Origin: Gammaproteobacteria bacterium
GTDB taxonomy: Bacteria; Pseudomonadota; Gammaproteobacteria; UBA6186; Azoamicaceae
Direction of reading: 5' to 3'
DNA: 35,500 nucleotides
NCBI GenBank assembly: GCA_018061325.1
Contig: JAGOUJ010000011.1
Coordinates: forward strand, 1 to 35,500
Shown: positions 1 through 8,366 of the stretch, piece by piece
How positions within the stretch are numbered: the first letter of the stretch is position 1
Layout: every line of letters starts with the position of its first letter
The notes under the pieces: model-generated
Database searches by the model: none
Told to the model about the DNA's origin: nothing
Seen by the model: the letters and a program-made list of their open reading frames with translations, nothing else
Translations under genes and position numbers: made by a program

Positions 1-93
1 ACAACAAGATCCAATTAGCTAAGAGAAGAGCGCGCGGGTATCGATGCGTGAGAAATTTTATCAATATGATCTATTTTTTGTGTGGAAAGCTAA

Positions 94-522
94 AATTCGA
101 CTACCCACTCTATTCTTCATAGAACCACTTTTATTGTAGGTGGACCGCAACAAGCGTTCTTCACCTATCTGATCGGCAGTGGTAGGCCCAACCATCAAGC
201 CAGCTCCAAATGGCAGCCCTTCAGACATAATACAGGCGTGAGTGGACATGCGTTCTATGGCGCGATTCCTTTTTTAACCGCCGCGATGATGACCGATCCT
301 CCACTGTTGCGTTATACCGTCTATGCACTCTCGACCCTACCCGGTTTATCGCGGATCAATTCGAATTATCATTATTTATCACAAGTCGTACTTGGCTGGA
401 GTATGGCCTACCTTTCTGCCGCCAGTGTTTATGATACCGATGCAGGACGGACACCCAAATTTCAAGTCCATGTACAACCCCGATCGAATGGCATGATGAT
501 GTATGCGAGTATGCCTTTTTAA
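94..522 (+). pseudogene. PAP2-family phosphatase, 5'-disrupted remnant
   Basis: The frame is open from 94 to the stop at 520-522 and reads like the C-terminal two thirds of a PAP2 (type 2 phosphatidic acid phosphatase) protein: GGPQQAFF near 139-162, then GSGRP, then SGHAFYGAIPF from 241, then SRIN..HYLSQVVLGW. These are the usual RP, SGH and SR..H phosphatase motifs. No ATG, GTG or TTG lies upstream in frame before the stop at 91; the first possible start (GTG 238) falls inside the SGH motif, so a working protein cannot begin there. A second frame is open from 3 to 119 and stops at 120, so a frameshift between about 94 and 119 would join the two halves. I read it as a decayed gene or a sequencing error. 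Family members dephosphorylate lipid phosphates at the membrane; the substrate here is unknown. Confidence 0.65.
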
Positions 523-607
523 AAAGTACTCTACTTGAGACTTATGCCTTGCAATAACCCTCACAATGTGGACAATAGGCTAAACACTTCTAAGAAGGAC
601 CTATAGG

Positions 608-1150
608 ATGCGACACCTGATAACAGCTATCACCCTGCTGTGTTTCTGTACCCCCCTGTGGGCGACAACGCCTACCACTCCAAACGAAACCGAGGATAAA
701 ACCATGCACGCACTTGAACCAGGACAGCAATTTTTAGAGGAAAATGCCAAAAAACCGGGCGTTGTTCGCTTAGATAGTGGTCTACAATACCAGATCCTAG
801 AAGCCGGCAGTGGCACACCGCCTGGTCCTACCGATTTTGTGACCGTCCATTACAAAGGTACTTTAATCGATGGCACAGAATTTGATAGTTCCTATGCCCG
901 TAATACACCTGCGACTTTTGCCGTGAATGCGGTGATTCGAGGATGGACCGAAGCCCTACAACTAATGAGCCCTGGTGCAAAATGGATGGTCTACATACCA
1001 AGTTCACTAGCTTATGGTGCAAACGGTGCTGGTAAGGTCATTCCACCCCATAGTGCCTTGATTTTTGAAATTGAACTGATTGCTGTAAAAGCCAATGTGG
1101 ATGATGCGCATCATCATGATGACTTGAGTGGCACCGAAGAAGATGGCTAA
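608..1150 (+). CDS. FKBP-type peptidyl-prolyl cis-trans isomerase, secreted
   Basis: 180 residues. Residues 1-20 form a signal peptide (MRHLIT, then a hydrophobic core ending LWA), so the protein is probably periplasmic or outer-membrane associated. A short linker leads into one FKBP domain at about 58-162, with the typical blocks VTVHYKGTL, DGTEFDSSY, VIRGWTEALQLM, IPSSLAYG and IPPHSALIFEIELI. It catalyses prolyl isomerisation in exported proteins. It lacks the long N-terminal dimerisation helix of Mip/FkpA, so it is a short FklB-like form. The tail is rich in His, Asp and Glu. AAGGA at 596-600 lies 7 nt before the ATG. The fold is certain; the precise orthologue (fklB, fkpA, mip) is not. 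Confidence 0.9.
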   Translation: MRHLITAITLLCFCTPLWATTPTTPNETEDKTMHALEPGQQFLEENAKKPGVVRLDSGLQYQILEAGSGTPPGPTDFVTVHYKGTLIDGTEFDSSYARNTPATFAVNAVIRGWTEALQLMSPGAKWMVYIPSSLAYGANGAGKVIPPHSALIFEIELIAVKANVDDAHHHDDLSGTEEDG

Positions 1151-1163
1151 CAGCCTGTTCAAT

Positions 1164-1260
1164 AAGTTTTTCCGAGTGTGCATAAGGGGCGTCGATTCCA
1201 GGGACGGTCAAATCGTCGAATACAGGGATGGTTGTCTCCGCGTGCCATTCGGAAAAACTT
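1164..1260. repeat. palindromic intergenic repeat block with internal direct repeats
   Basis: A perfect 12-bp inverted repeat (AAGTTTTTCCGA at 1164-1175, TCGGAAAAACTT at 1249-1260) encloses two imperfect direct copies of a 20-bp unit starting CGTCGA, at 1190-1209 and 1214-1233 (16 of 20 identical). It sits between the FKBP stop and the start of the next gene. It resembles a small intergenic or folded-RNA element; I do not recognise the family. Confidence 0.6.
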
Positions 1261-1279
1261 CGTTGATGAGCGACTAGTC

Positions 1280-2554
1280 ATGACCGATGGCACGATGGCA
1301 GCCGCAGAACGACATCTGCTGCAAGCACTAAGGCTTGATCCACGGCATGCACAAACCTATAACCAGCTCGGTAGCTTATATTATCGACAAGGCCGCATCC
1401 CCGAGGCCCTCTCTTACTTAAGTAAAGCGCTACGTTTAGACCCAGCATGCTGGAAAGCACACTATAATACGGCCCATTGCTATGCCCAGCAAAATAATAT
1501 GGAACAAGCTGCACAGCATTATGCAGCCGTCGTTGCCCGGCAGCCATCGCTGTCGCATGCACAGTTTAATCTGGGGCTGTGCTATGTGGCGCTCGAGGAT
1601 TTTGTACAGGCTGAGCAACCGCTTTTGATTGCCTTCAAACAAGATCCTGATTTAGTAGAAGCTGCCAGACAACTGGGTCATATATCCATTGCTTTGGGTA
1701 AAACCGAACAAGCGATTGAAATGTTCCAGCAAGTCTTAGAACAGTCTCAGACCCCTCACCAAGCAGAAGCGCATCATAATTTGGCAGTCCTTTATTTAGG
1801 ATCTAAAAACCCAGAGGCCGCCTTAAAACATTTTGAAGCGGCCCTTCAACAAAATCCGGATAATCAAACAGCCCAACATCTCTGTGCAGCACTCAAGGGC
1901 GAGGCAGCACCGTGTACGGCACCGCTGCTTTATGTAGAGCAGCTTTTTGATCAATACGCACCCTATTACAATGAGCATCTTAAACAAACATTGCACTATA
2001 CCCTACCCTCGCAACTACGTAATGCTGTTGCACGCTGTTTGACAGGTAACCTAAAAGCAGGTCGTGTTTTGGACCTAGGCTGCGGCACAGGCCTCTGTGG
2101 CATTGTTTTTAGGGATCTCGCCCTCGAGTTAGTCGGTATCGATCTATCCGCTAAAATGATCGCACAAGCGACACGCTTAGATACCTATGAAAAACTGATA
2201 CAGGGTGATTATCAACCTTATCTAGCCGATCCTAGCTTGCAATCTTTTGATATCATCGTTGCCTGTGATGTGCTGGTCTACCGAGGCGATTTGCAGGATC
2301 TTTTCGAAACCCTGCCAAACGCCCTAGCACCCGGCGGCTTGTTTGTCTTTAGCCTAGAAACGACCACTGAAGTAGATAGCTATCAACTAAGGTCCAGCGG
2401 ACGCTTTGCACATGCAATAGCTTATATTGAAAAATTTGCCAACGCCCATAATCTCTCTATTGTGCTAGAGGAAGAGGCTATTTTACGCAGCGATCAACAA
2501 CGGTCTATAACAGGCCGTCTCATCGTCTTAAAAAAAGCCATGATAACCTCATGA
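1280..2554 (+). CDS. TPR-repeat methyltransferase fusion protein
   Basis: 424 residues from the ATG at 1280. The N-terminal half (about 1-220) is a run of TPR helices with repeats such as AAERHLLQALRLDPRHA, ALSYLSKALRLDPACW and AALKHFEAALQQNPDN. After a linker with LYVEQLFDQYAPYYNEHL comes a class I SAM-dependent methyltransferase: motif I VLDLGCGTG at 263-271, then VGIDLS, then FDIIVACDVLVYRGD and an APGGLFVFS segment. The TPR part probably holds a protein partner and the C-terminal domain methylates an unknown substrate. The frame stays open upstream to 1178, but that stretch is the repeat block and lacks TPR character; GATGAG at 1265-1270 gives a modest ribosome site for ATG 1280. It is cytoplasmic, with no signal peptide. 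The substrate cannot be read from sequence. Confidence 0.85.
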   Translation: MTDGTMAAAERHLLQALRLDPRHAQTYNQLGSLYYRQGRIPEALSYLSKALRLDPACWKAHYNTAHCYAQQNNMEQAAQHYAAVVARQPSLSHAQFNLGLCYVALEDFVQAEQPLLIAFKQDPDLVEAARQLGHISIALGKTEQAIEMFQQVLEQSQTPHQAEAHHNLAVLYLGSKNPEAALKHFEAALQQNPDNQTAQHLCAALKGEAAPCTAPLLYVEQLFDQYAPYYNEHLKQTLHYTLPSQLRNAVARCLTGNLKAGRVLDLGCGTGLCGIVFRDLALELVGIDLSAKMIAQATRLDTYEKLIQGDYQPYLADPSLQSFDIIVACDVLVYRGDLQDLFETLPNALAPGGLFVFSLETTTEVDSYQLRSSGRFAHAIAYIEKFANAHNLSIVLEEEAILRSDQQRSITGRLIVLKKAMITS

Positions 2555-2625
2555 TAGAATGGGCATTGTCTCTTATAAATGTACGACATTACTTACATGA
2601 ATAAGGGTAAAAAACTTATAAAAAT

Positions 2626-2646
2626 CCCTTGATCAAGGGGTATGAT
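2626..2646 (+). promoter_or_regulatory. 14-bp palindrome next to a -10-like box
   Basis: CCCTTGATCAAGGG at 2626-2639 is a perfect palindrome, followed at once by TATGAT (2641-2646), a good match to a -10 element. No convincing -35 is visible. It lies 82 nt before the small gene at 2728. An operator over a promoter is plausible but unproven. Confidence 0.35.
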
Positions 2647-2727
2647 GATTTTTCATGAACAAACAAATAGTGTTTGTACAAGTTAAGCTCACTTGAATAG
2701 TCGTCAACCGGCTACAGGAGGTTTCGG

Positions 2728-2943
2728 ATGGTGTACGAAAAGGAACGACCTTCACTCGAAGGTATTGAGTTTGATGATGAAAGAGAAATTATGTCGCAGA
2801 TTTTCGATGGTTATCGATCGAATGAATATGCTGACGATGTAGACTACTTAAACCCTTCACTCACTCAAAACGGCTCTGTCCTAAACATCATGCCCGAAGT
2901 CTGTCGGGTTGCGCGTGTTTTACTGAAAGAAGAGCACCTATAA
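2728..2943 (+). CDS. hypothetical small acidic protein
   Basis: 71 residues, not recognised. AGGAGG at 2716-2721 with 6 nt to the ATG is one of the best ribosome sites in the window, which argues for a real and well translated gene. The product is strongly acidic (EGIEFDDEREI, EYADDVDY), has one cysteine (PEVCRV), no membrane segment and no signal peptide. It ends in a helix-like stretch, VCRVARVLLKEEHL. It stands alone: 173 nt separate it from the TPR gene and 188 nt from the SUF regulator, so it is likely its own transcription unit. A small cytoplasmic regulator or adaptor would fit the size and charge, but no function should be assigned. Confidence 0.7.
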   Translation: MVYEKERPSLEGIEFDDEREIMSQIFDGYRSNEYADDVDYLNPSLTQNGSVLNIMPEVCRVARVLLKEEHL

Positions 2944-3044
2944 AGCGAGCACCCCGCTTTTGCGGTGCCATGGATGCCCATTTTCAGGGGAATAACCGTG
3001 TTAATCTTGGGCTGATCGATCGATCCCGCACAACAGACAAAATT

Positions 3045-3077
3045 AAACTAGACTAAATTCATCTTATTTTAGATAAT
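3045..3077 (+). promoter_or_regulatory. candidate promoter and Fe-S regulator site ahead of the SUF operon
   Basis: TAGACT (3050-3055) and GATAAT (3072-3077) are 16 bp apart and could be -35 and -10 boxes. GACTAAAT at 3051-3058, continuing as TCATC, resembles the IscR type-1 site (GACT, A/T-rich centre, AGTC) with a good left half and a degraded right half. The next gene encodes an Rrf2 protein with cluster-type cysteines, so autoregulation is the natural reading. This is motif inference only. Confidence 0.35.
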
Positions 3078-3131
3078 ACGGGCATCGCAGGGCTTCTCCT
3101 GCTTTATCAAAATGCAAAAAGGTTTGCGAAA

Positions 3132-3548
3132 GTGCTTCGAATATCAAAGTTAACTGACTACGGAATTGTGATAATGGCCTTTATGGCAGAAGATCCCGCA
3201 CGTCTTTTCCAAGCCACAGACATTGCAACCCACACCCATATTGCTCAACCAACAGTCTCGAAGATCCTAAGTAAATTAGCACAGCATAAACTGATTCATT
3301 CTTATAGAGGGATCCATGGGGGTTATAAATTAAGTCGATCGCCCGCACAAATCAGTGTAGCGGCTTTAATTACCGCCTTGGAAGGACCGATTGCCCTCAC
3401 AGAATGTAATGTCAGCGAAGAGACCTGCAGCATCAAGCATCACTGCAAACTGAGAACACCCTGGCAACGTATTAATCAGGTGCTTTGTCAAAGCCTGGAA
3501 TCCATCACCCTTTTGGATTTAGCCCAAATAACGATAGGGAATCCCTAA
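3132..3548 (+). CDS. Rrf2-family SUF operon regulator
   Basis: 138 residues from the GTG at 3132, starting [11 protein letters not shown], the hallmark start of the SUF-associated Rrf2 regulators found in Xanthomonas- and Legionella-type operons. A winged helix covers about 1-70 ([17 protein letters not shown], then GGYKLSR). Cysteines at 92, 99 and 105 lie where IscR holds its [2Fe-2S] cluster, so the protein probably senses Fe-S status and represses the operon when clusters are plentiful. It is first in the operon, and its stop overlaps the sufB start by one base (TAATG). Start choice: the GTG gives the family's usual N-terminus, with AAGG about 10 nt upstream. Confidence 0.9.
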   Translation: MLRISKLTDYGIVIMAFMAEDPARLFQATDIATHTHIAQPTVSKILSKLAQHKLIHSYRGIHGGYKLSRSPAQISVAALITALEGPIALTECNVSEETCSIKHHCKLRTPWQRINQVLCQSLESITLLDLAQITIGNP

Positions 3549-4990
3549 TGTCGAATAACACAGCACTCGATCCGTGGATCAATCAAAGCTACCAAGCAGG
3601 TTTTAGTACCACCATTGAGAGTGATACCCTGCCACCCGGTTTAAATGAGGACACCATTCGCCTTATTTCTGCCAAAAAATTGGAACCCCCTTTTATGTTG
3701 GCCTGGCGTCTTAAAGCCTTTAAGCACTGGTTAGGACTCCAAGAACCCCATTGGGCACGTCTACACTATCCAGCGATTGATTATCAAAAAATGATTTATT
3801 ATTCTGCCCCAAAAGTAAAACCTCAGCTTAAAAGCTTGGATGAGGTGGATCCAATACTGTTAGAAACCTACAAGAAATTGGGTATTTCCCTGAATGAACA
3901 AGAACGTTTGCACAATGTTGCGATTGATGCCGTTTTTGATAGCGTTTCGGTGGCTACAACCTTTAAAGAGACACTGGCCAAACAAGGTATTATTTTTTGC
4001 GCTTTTTCAGAGGCGGTACAACAACACCCCGAACTCATTGAACGCTACTTGGGAACAGTCGTGCCCTATACCGACAATTTCTTTGCCTGTCTGAATGCAG
4101 CCGTCTTTAGTGATGGATCTTTTTGTTATATTCCTAAGGATGTCCGCTGTCCCATGGAACTATCTACCTATTTTCGTATTAATGCAGCCTCTACAGGACA
4201 ATTTGAGCGTACCCTGATTATTGCCGAAGAAGACAGCCAGGTGAGCTATTTAGAAGGCTGTACCGCGCCCATGCGCGATGAAAATCAACTCCATGCCGCG
4301 GTGGTCGAATTAATTGCCTTGGATCGCGCACGCATTAAATACTCTACCGTACAAAATTGGTACCCCGGTGATAAGGACGGCAAAGGTGGTATTTATAATT
4401 TTGTGACCAAACGTGGTCTTTGCCAAGGGGTTGCTTCTCAGATTTCTTGGACACAAGTAGAAACAGGATCATCCATTACCTGGAAATACCCCAGCGTGAT
4501 TTTAAAAGGCGATCATAGCGTAGGGGCATTTTATTCAGTGGCTCTCAGTAATCATCATCAGCAAGCCGATACGGGTACCAAGATGATCCATATCGGATCG
4601 CATACCCGCAGTACTATCCTATCCAAAGGTATTTCAGCCGGTTACGGACAAAATACCTACCGCGGTCTTGTACAGGTGAAAGCAAAAGCCTCGCATGCAC
4701 GAAACTATACACAATGTGACTCTCTGATGTTAGGCGATCACTGCGCAGCCCATACCATACCTTGTATTACGGTACAAAACCCCAGCGCTACCGTAGAACA
4801 TGAGGCCAGCACCGGGAAAATCAGTGATGAACAATTATTTTATTGTCAGCAACGCGGGATCGCAAAAGAAGAAGCCCTTGCTATGATTGTCAATGGTTTT
4901 TGTAAGGCGGTTTTTAAAGAATTGCCCATGGAATTTGCCGTTGAGGCACAAAAATTATTAAATCTAAGCCTAGAAGGCAGTATTGGCTAA
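3548..4990 (+). CDS. sufB: Fe-S cluster assembly scaffold SufB
   Basis: 480 residues, the normal length. SufB forms the SufBC2D scaffold on which Fe-S clusters are built from sulphur delivered by SufS. The C-terminal beta-helix core is intact: ARNYTQCDS carries the essential cysteine (C390, matching E. coli C405), and VEHEAS carries the acidic ligand E419 (E. coli E434). LFYCQQRGI follows as expected. The ATG at 3548 shares its A with the regulator's stop. The Shine-Dalgarno AGGGA sits inside a small palindrome, AGGGAATCCCT, suggesting translation coupled to the upstream gene. The frame stays open upstream to 3485, but that part overlaps the regulator and is not family sequence. Confidence 0.97.
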   Translation: MSNNTALDPWINQSYQAGFSTTIESDTLPPGLNEDTIRLISAKKLEPPFMLAWRLKAFKHWLGLQEPHWARLHYPAIDYQKMIYYSAPKVKPQLKSLDEVDPILLETYKKLGISLNEQERLHNVAIDAVFDSVSVATTFKETLAKQGIIFCAFSEAVQQHPELIERYLGTVVPYTDNFFACLNAAVFSDGSFCYIPKDVRCPMELSTYFRINAASTGQFERTLIIAEEDSQVSYLEGCTAPMRDENQLHAAVVELIALDRARIKYSTVQNWYPGDKDGKGGIYNFVTKRGLCQGVASQISWTQVETGSSITWKYPSVILKGDHSVGAFYSVALSNHHQQADTGTKMIHIGSHTRSTILSKGISAGYGQNTYRGLVQVKAKASHARNYTQCDSLMLGDHCAAHTIPCITVQNPSATVEHEASTGKISDEQLFYCQQRGIAKEEALAMIVNGFCKAVFKELPMEFAVEAQKLLNLSLEGSIG

Positions 4991-5004
4991 CCGAAGAGGA
5001 CCCT

Positions 5005-5784
5005 ATGAAAACAAAACTGTTAGACATTAAAAATCTGCATGTGAGTGTGCAAACAGAAAGCTTAAACAACCCTGTTTTGTGTGGCCTTGATCTAGGCGTG
5101 GGCTCTGGAGAAATTCATGCCATCATGGGACCCAATGGTTCGGGTAAAAGTACGCTTGCGCATCTTTTAGCCAGAAAGCCCGGGTATACTGTCACACAAG
5201 GATCGATAGACTTTTTAGGCGAAGATCTGCTCACGCTATCGCCCGAAGCCTGTGCCTGCAAAGGGCTCTTTTTAGGGTTTCAATACCCTGTCGCCATCCC
5301 GGGCCTGAGCAATGTGCAATTTTTAAAAGCTTCCCTCAATGCTTTAAGGGCTTCACAAGGTAAGCCTCCCATCGATGCGGTCGATTGCTTGAGCCTTATC
5401 CGTGAAAAAATGGCTTTATTAGAAATACCCGATACTTTTATGAGCCGATCCTTAAACGAAGGCTTCTCAGGTGGTGAGAAAAAACGGAACGAAATTTTGC
5501 AAATGCTGGTTTTGGAACCCACCTTGGTGATTCTGGATGAGATCGATTCGGGACTCGATATCGATGCTCTCAAAACCATTTCAAAAGGGATCAATGCCCT
5601 GCGTGCACAAAACCGATCGATTATATTGATCACCCACTATCAGCGACTTCTAGAGTCCGTTGAACCTGATTTTGTGCACGTCTTATCCGCAGGAAAAATT
5701 GTACAATCCGGTGGCAAGGATCTTGCAAACGCTCTCGAGATCAGCGGTTATGTTGGCATTGAAGGAGCCTCCCGTGTTAGCTGA
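5005..5784 (+). CDS. sufC: SUF system ATPase SufC
   Basis: 259 residues. An ABC-type ATPase that pairs with SufB and SufD and drives conformational change during cluster assembly. Walker A GPNGSGKST is at 42-50, the Q-loop is in FLGFQYP, the signature is in FSGGEKKRNE (SGGE at 155-158), Walker B is VILDEIDSGLD with D178 and E179, and the switch histidine is in ILITHYQRLL. EIDSGLD and the E-K-K-R after the signature are typical of SufC rather than a transport ATPase. GAAGAGGA precedes the ATG. It starts 14 nt after sufB and its 3' end overlaps sufD. Confidence 0.97.
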   Translation: MKTKLLDIKNLHVSVQTESLNNPVLCGLDLGVGSGEIHAIMGPNGSGKSTLAHLLARKPGYTVTQGSIDFLGEDLLTLSPEACACKGLFLGFQYPVAIPGLSNVQFLKASLNALRASQGKPPIDAVDCLSLIREKMALLEIPDTFMSRSLNEGFSGGEKKRNEILQMLVLEPTLVILDEIDSGLDIDALKTISKGINALRAQNRSIILITHYQRLLESVEPDFVHVLSAGKIVQSGGKDLANALEISGYVGIEGASRVS

Positions 5785-6670
5785 ACCAAAGCTTCTATCC
5801 GATCTCGAATGCTTGCTAGACGATTTACCACGTGATCAAGACGCCCTGCTGTACTATTTATTCTATAATGGTCAGCTGATAACACCGAAGCCTGCGCAAG
5901 AACCCTTAGATTTTAGGGTAGATAAAAATAATCATCGTTTCATTCATATAGGTAAACAGCGCCAAGTAACGCTCGTAGAATGCTTTATCTCAGAGGATGA
6001 TTCATCCTCTTTTATAGAATCTCAAACAACCATTACCCTGGATGCTCATGCAACACTGCATCATTGCATCCTTCAACAAGCGATGTCAGACGGCACGCTA
6101 CGATCACAAACACACATCCACCAAAAAAATATCAGTATTTATCAGGGAACAACCCTCTTAATCGGCGGACTTTTGAATCAATGTCTTCTGAACCTTCATT
6201 TGGAAGAAACGCATGCACAGGCCAACATCTATGGCCTACAAATAGGCAAAGGCTGCGAAAAAATTGAACAAAGGCTTTGTATGAATCATCAAAGCCCTCA
6301 CTGTCAAACCCATGTCAAAACCCGTGGTGTGGCCCATGATCGCTCGACACTCTCCTTTCATGGCACGATTATCGTTCAAAAAGAGGCCTTTAACTGCGAT
6401 GCCGCTTTAGAAAATAAAAATCTGTTACTTTCTGACAAAGCCATCCTCCATACCCAACCTCAACTCGATATTCATCAGGCGGATGTTCGATGCACCCATG
6501 GTGCAACCGTTGGACATTTAGACTTGGAGGCGCTTTTTTATCTACAAAGCCGTGGTATTTCAGCACAAGAAGCCAAGGCGCTCCTGATTGATGCCTTTAT
6601 TCATCCGATGCTCGAAGGACTTTCTAAACCACTGGCCCTCTTTGTACGAGGCTTGATCAATGGATCTTAA
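5774..6670 (+). CDS. sufD: Fe-S cluster assembly protein SufD, short form
   Basis: 298 residues from the GTG at 5774, which has AAGGAG at 5762-5767 with 6 nt spacing and overlaps the sufC end by 11 nt. An ATG at 5750 is an alternative that adds 8 residues but has a poorer ribosome site. SufD is the SufB paralogue in the SufBC2D scaffold. The beta-helix core and C-terminal helices are clear: VRCTHGATVGHLDLEALFYLQSRGI contains the conserved histidine (E. coli H360). At 298 residues it lacks most of the N-terminal helical domain of the roughly 420-residue E. coli protein. I see no frameshift upstream because sufC is intact there, so this is a genuine short form. Confidence 0.93.
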   Translation: MLAEPKLLSDLECLLDDLPRDQDALLYYLFYNGQLITPKPAQEPLDFRVDKNNHRFIHIGKQRQVTLVECFISEDDSSSFIESQTTITLDAHATLHHCILQQAMSDGTLRSQTHIHQKNISIYQGTTLLIGGLLNQCLLNLHLEETHAQANIYGLQIGKGCEKIEQRLCMNHQSPHCQTHVKTRGVAHDRSTLSFHGTIIVQKEAFNCDAALENKNLLLSDKAILHTQPQLDIHQADVRCTHGATVGHLDLEALFYLQSRGISAQEAKALLIDAFIHPMLEGLSKPLALFVRGLINGS

Positions 6671-7874
6671 TATTCTTTCAGACTTTCCCATTTTAAAACA
6701 GACCGTGCATGGGCACCCTTTAGTCTATTTAGACAATGCCGCCACCACACAAAAACCAGAGCTTGTGATGGATGCCATGCAGCACTACTATCGACGCACC
6801 AATGCAAGCACACACCGCGGTGTGCATTATTTAAGCGAACAGGCAACCCTGGCCTATGAAGAGGCTCGCATCAAGGTACAACATTTTATTCATGCCAAGC
6901 ATGCCAAAGAATGTATTTTTGTTAAAAATGCGACCGAAGGGATTAATTTAGTGGCCCATGGTTTTGGGGAAAGCCTTATACAACCCGGTGATCACATACT
7001 GATCTCCGCGATGGAACATCATTCGAATATTGTACCTTGGCAAATGCTCTGCCAGAAAAAACAAGCGCATTTACGCGTGATCCCTATAACGCATACCGGC
7101 GATTTGGTGCACGATTGGGCCTCGTATTTAAACCCTCATACCAAACTATTGGCCATTACCCATGTATCGAATGCCTTGGGAACACTCAACCCCTTACAGA
7201 GCATTATTGCCACAGCGCATCAATATGGCATACCCGTCTTAGTGGATGGTGCACAATCAGCCCCCCATTTAGCGATTGATGTACAAGCCCTCGATTGTGA
7301 TTTTTTTGTATTCTCGGGCCATAAAGTCTATGGGCCTACGGGTATCGGTGTACTCTATGGAAAAACAAAGTATTTAGAAGCCCTACCGCCCTACCAAGGG
7401 GGTGGCAATATGATTTTACAGGTTAGCTTTGAGCAAAGCACTTACCAGGATATTCCCCATAAATTTGAGGCCGGCACTGCCCCCGTTGCAGAGGCAATCG
7501 GTCTAGGCGCAGCACTAGACTATGTACAAAATATGGGTTGGACCTCTATTGTTCAGCATGAAAAAATGCTTTTAGACTATGCCACCCTTCACTTAGAGCG
7601 CATACCCGGTTTACGCATACTTGGAAAACCGGCCCATAAAATAGGGGTGCTCTCCTTTATCATGGAAGGGATCCATCCACACGATATCGGCAGTATTGTG
7701 GATCAAGAAGGGGTTGCCATACGCACAGGACACCATTGTGCCATGCCGCTGATGGATTTTTTTGAGGTTACTGCTACAGCCAGGGCTTCTTTTGGGCTGT
7801 ATAATACTTTTGAAGATATTGATAAACTATGTTTGGCTTTACAAAAAATTCGGCCATTATTTAAACTATCCTAA
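6660..7874 (+). CDS. sufS: cysteine desulfurase SufS (class II)
   Basis: 404 residues. A PLP enzyme that converts cysteine to alanine and carries the released sulphur as a persulfide for the SufBCD scaffold. YLDNAATTQKP near the start, the PLP lysine K222 in FSGHKVYGPTG, and the persulfide cysteine C360 in RTGHHCAMPLM are all present. The short active-site region around C360 marks it as group II (SufS/CsdA). It overlaps the sufD end by 11 nt. The partner here is probably SufU, encoded next, since no sufE is in the operon. Confidence 0.97.
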   Translation: MDLNILSDFPILKQTVHGHPLVYLDNAATTQKPELVMDAMQHYYRRTNASTHRGVHYLSEQATLAYEEARIKVQHFIHAKHAKECIFVKNATEGINLVAHGFGESLIQPGDHILISAMEHHSNIVPWQMLCQKKQAHLRVIPITHTGDLVHDWASYLNPHTKLLAITHVSNALGTLNPLQSIIATAHQYGIPVLVDGAQSAPHLAIDVQALDCDFFVFSGHKVYGPTGIGVLYGKTKYLEALPPYQGGGNMILQVSFEQSTYQDIPHKFEAGTAPVAEAIGLGAALDYVQNMGWTSIVQHEKMLLDYATLHLERIPGLRILGKPAHKIGVLSFIMEGIHPHDIGSIVDQEGVAIRTGHHCAMPLMDFFEVTATARASFGLYNTFEDIDKLCLALQKIRPLFKLS

Positions 7875-7883
7875 TTATTGGTG

Positions 7884-8366
7884 ATGGCTATTATGGACCT
7901 ACAAGATTTATACCAAGAATTGATTATCGATCATGGGACCAAACCCAGAAATTGCGTGGTGCTTGAAAATGCTAATGGCACCGCTCAAGGATTTAATCCA
8001 CTCTGCGGCGATCAAGTCCGTGTCTTTTTACGTATTGAGGATCAGGGTATTCAAGAAGCAAGCTTCACAGGCAAAGGTTGTGCTATTTGTATGGCCTCTG
8101 CCTCGCTCATGACCGAAACACTGACTGGCCAATCGACCGAAAAGGTTCTTGCGCTGTGTCATCGTTTTCGATCTTTGATTGCAGGTGTAACACCCACAGC
8201 GCCCACCCATGATCCAACGGTTGATACTTCTTTAGGTAAACTAAGCGCCCTTCTGGGTGTGCGCGCCTTTCCAAGCCGCGTGAAATGTGCAACCTTGCCT
8301 TGGCATACCCTTGAAGCGGCCATTGCACAGAAAGTAGGTGTTGATAGTGTGAGCACGGAAACATGA
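7884..8366 (+). CDS. sufU: SufU-type sulphur transfer / Fe-S assembly protein
   Basis: 160 residues from ATG 7884; ATG 7893 gives the more typical start MDLQDLYQELI and cannot be excluded. It belongs to the IscU/NifU-N family. The metal ligands C41, D43, C66 and C135 lie in NPLCGD, GKGCAIC and RVKCATL. A longer spacer between the second and third cysteines matches SufU, the zinc-bound sulphurtransferase that takes persulfide from SufS, rather than scaffold IscU. It starts 9 nt after sufS, and its stop overlaps the next start as ATGA. Confidence 0.92.
   Translation: MAIMDLQDLYQELIIDHGTKPRNCVVLENANGTAQGFNPLCGDQVRVFLRIEDQGIQEASFTGKGCAICMASASLMTETLTGQSTEKVLALCHRFRSLIAGVTPTAPTHDPTVDTSLGKLSALLGVRAFPSRVKCATLPWHTLEAAIAQKVGVDSVSTET

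Noticed and set aside
1178-1279. N-terminal extension of the TPR-methyltransferase to GTG 1178
   Set aside because: This stretch is the palindromic repeat block and has no TPR pattern.
2944-3000. GC hairpin after the 71-residue gene as a terminator
   Set aside because: The stem has a bulge and no T-tract follows.
3485-3547. Longer SufB start at 3485
   Set aside because: It overlaps the regulator's coding end; ATG 3548 gives the normal SufB length and start.
5660-5773. Longer SufD start at 5660
   Set aside because: It lies deep inside sufC and has no SufD sequence; GTG 5774 has a far better ribosome site.
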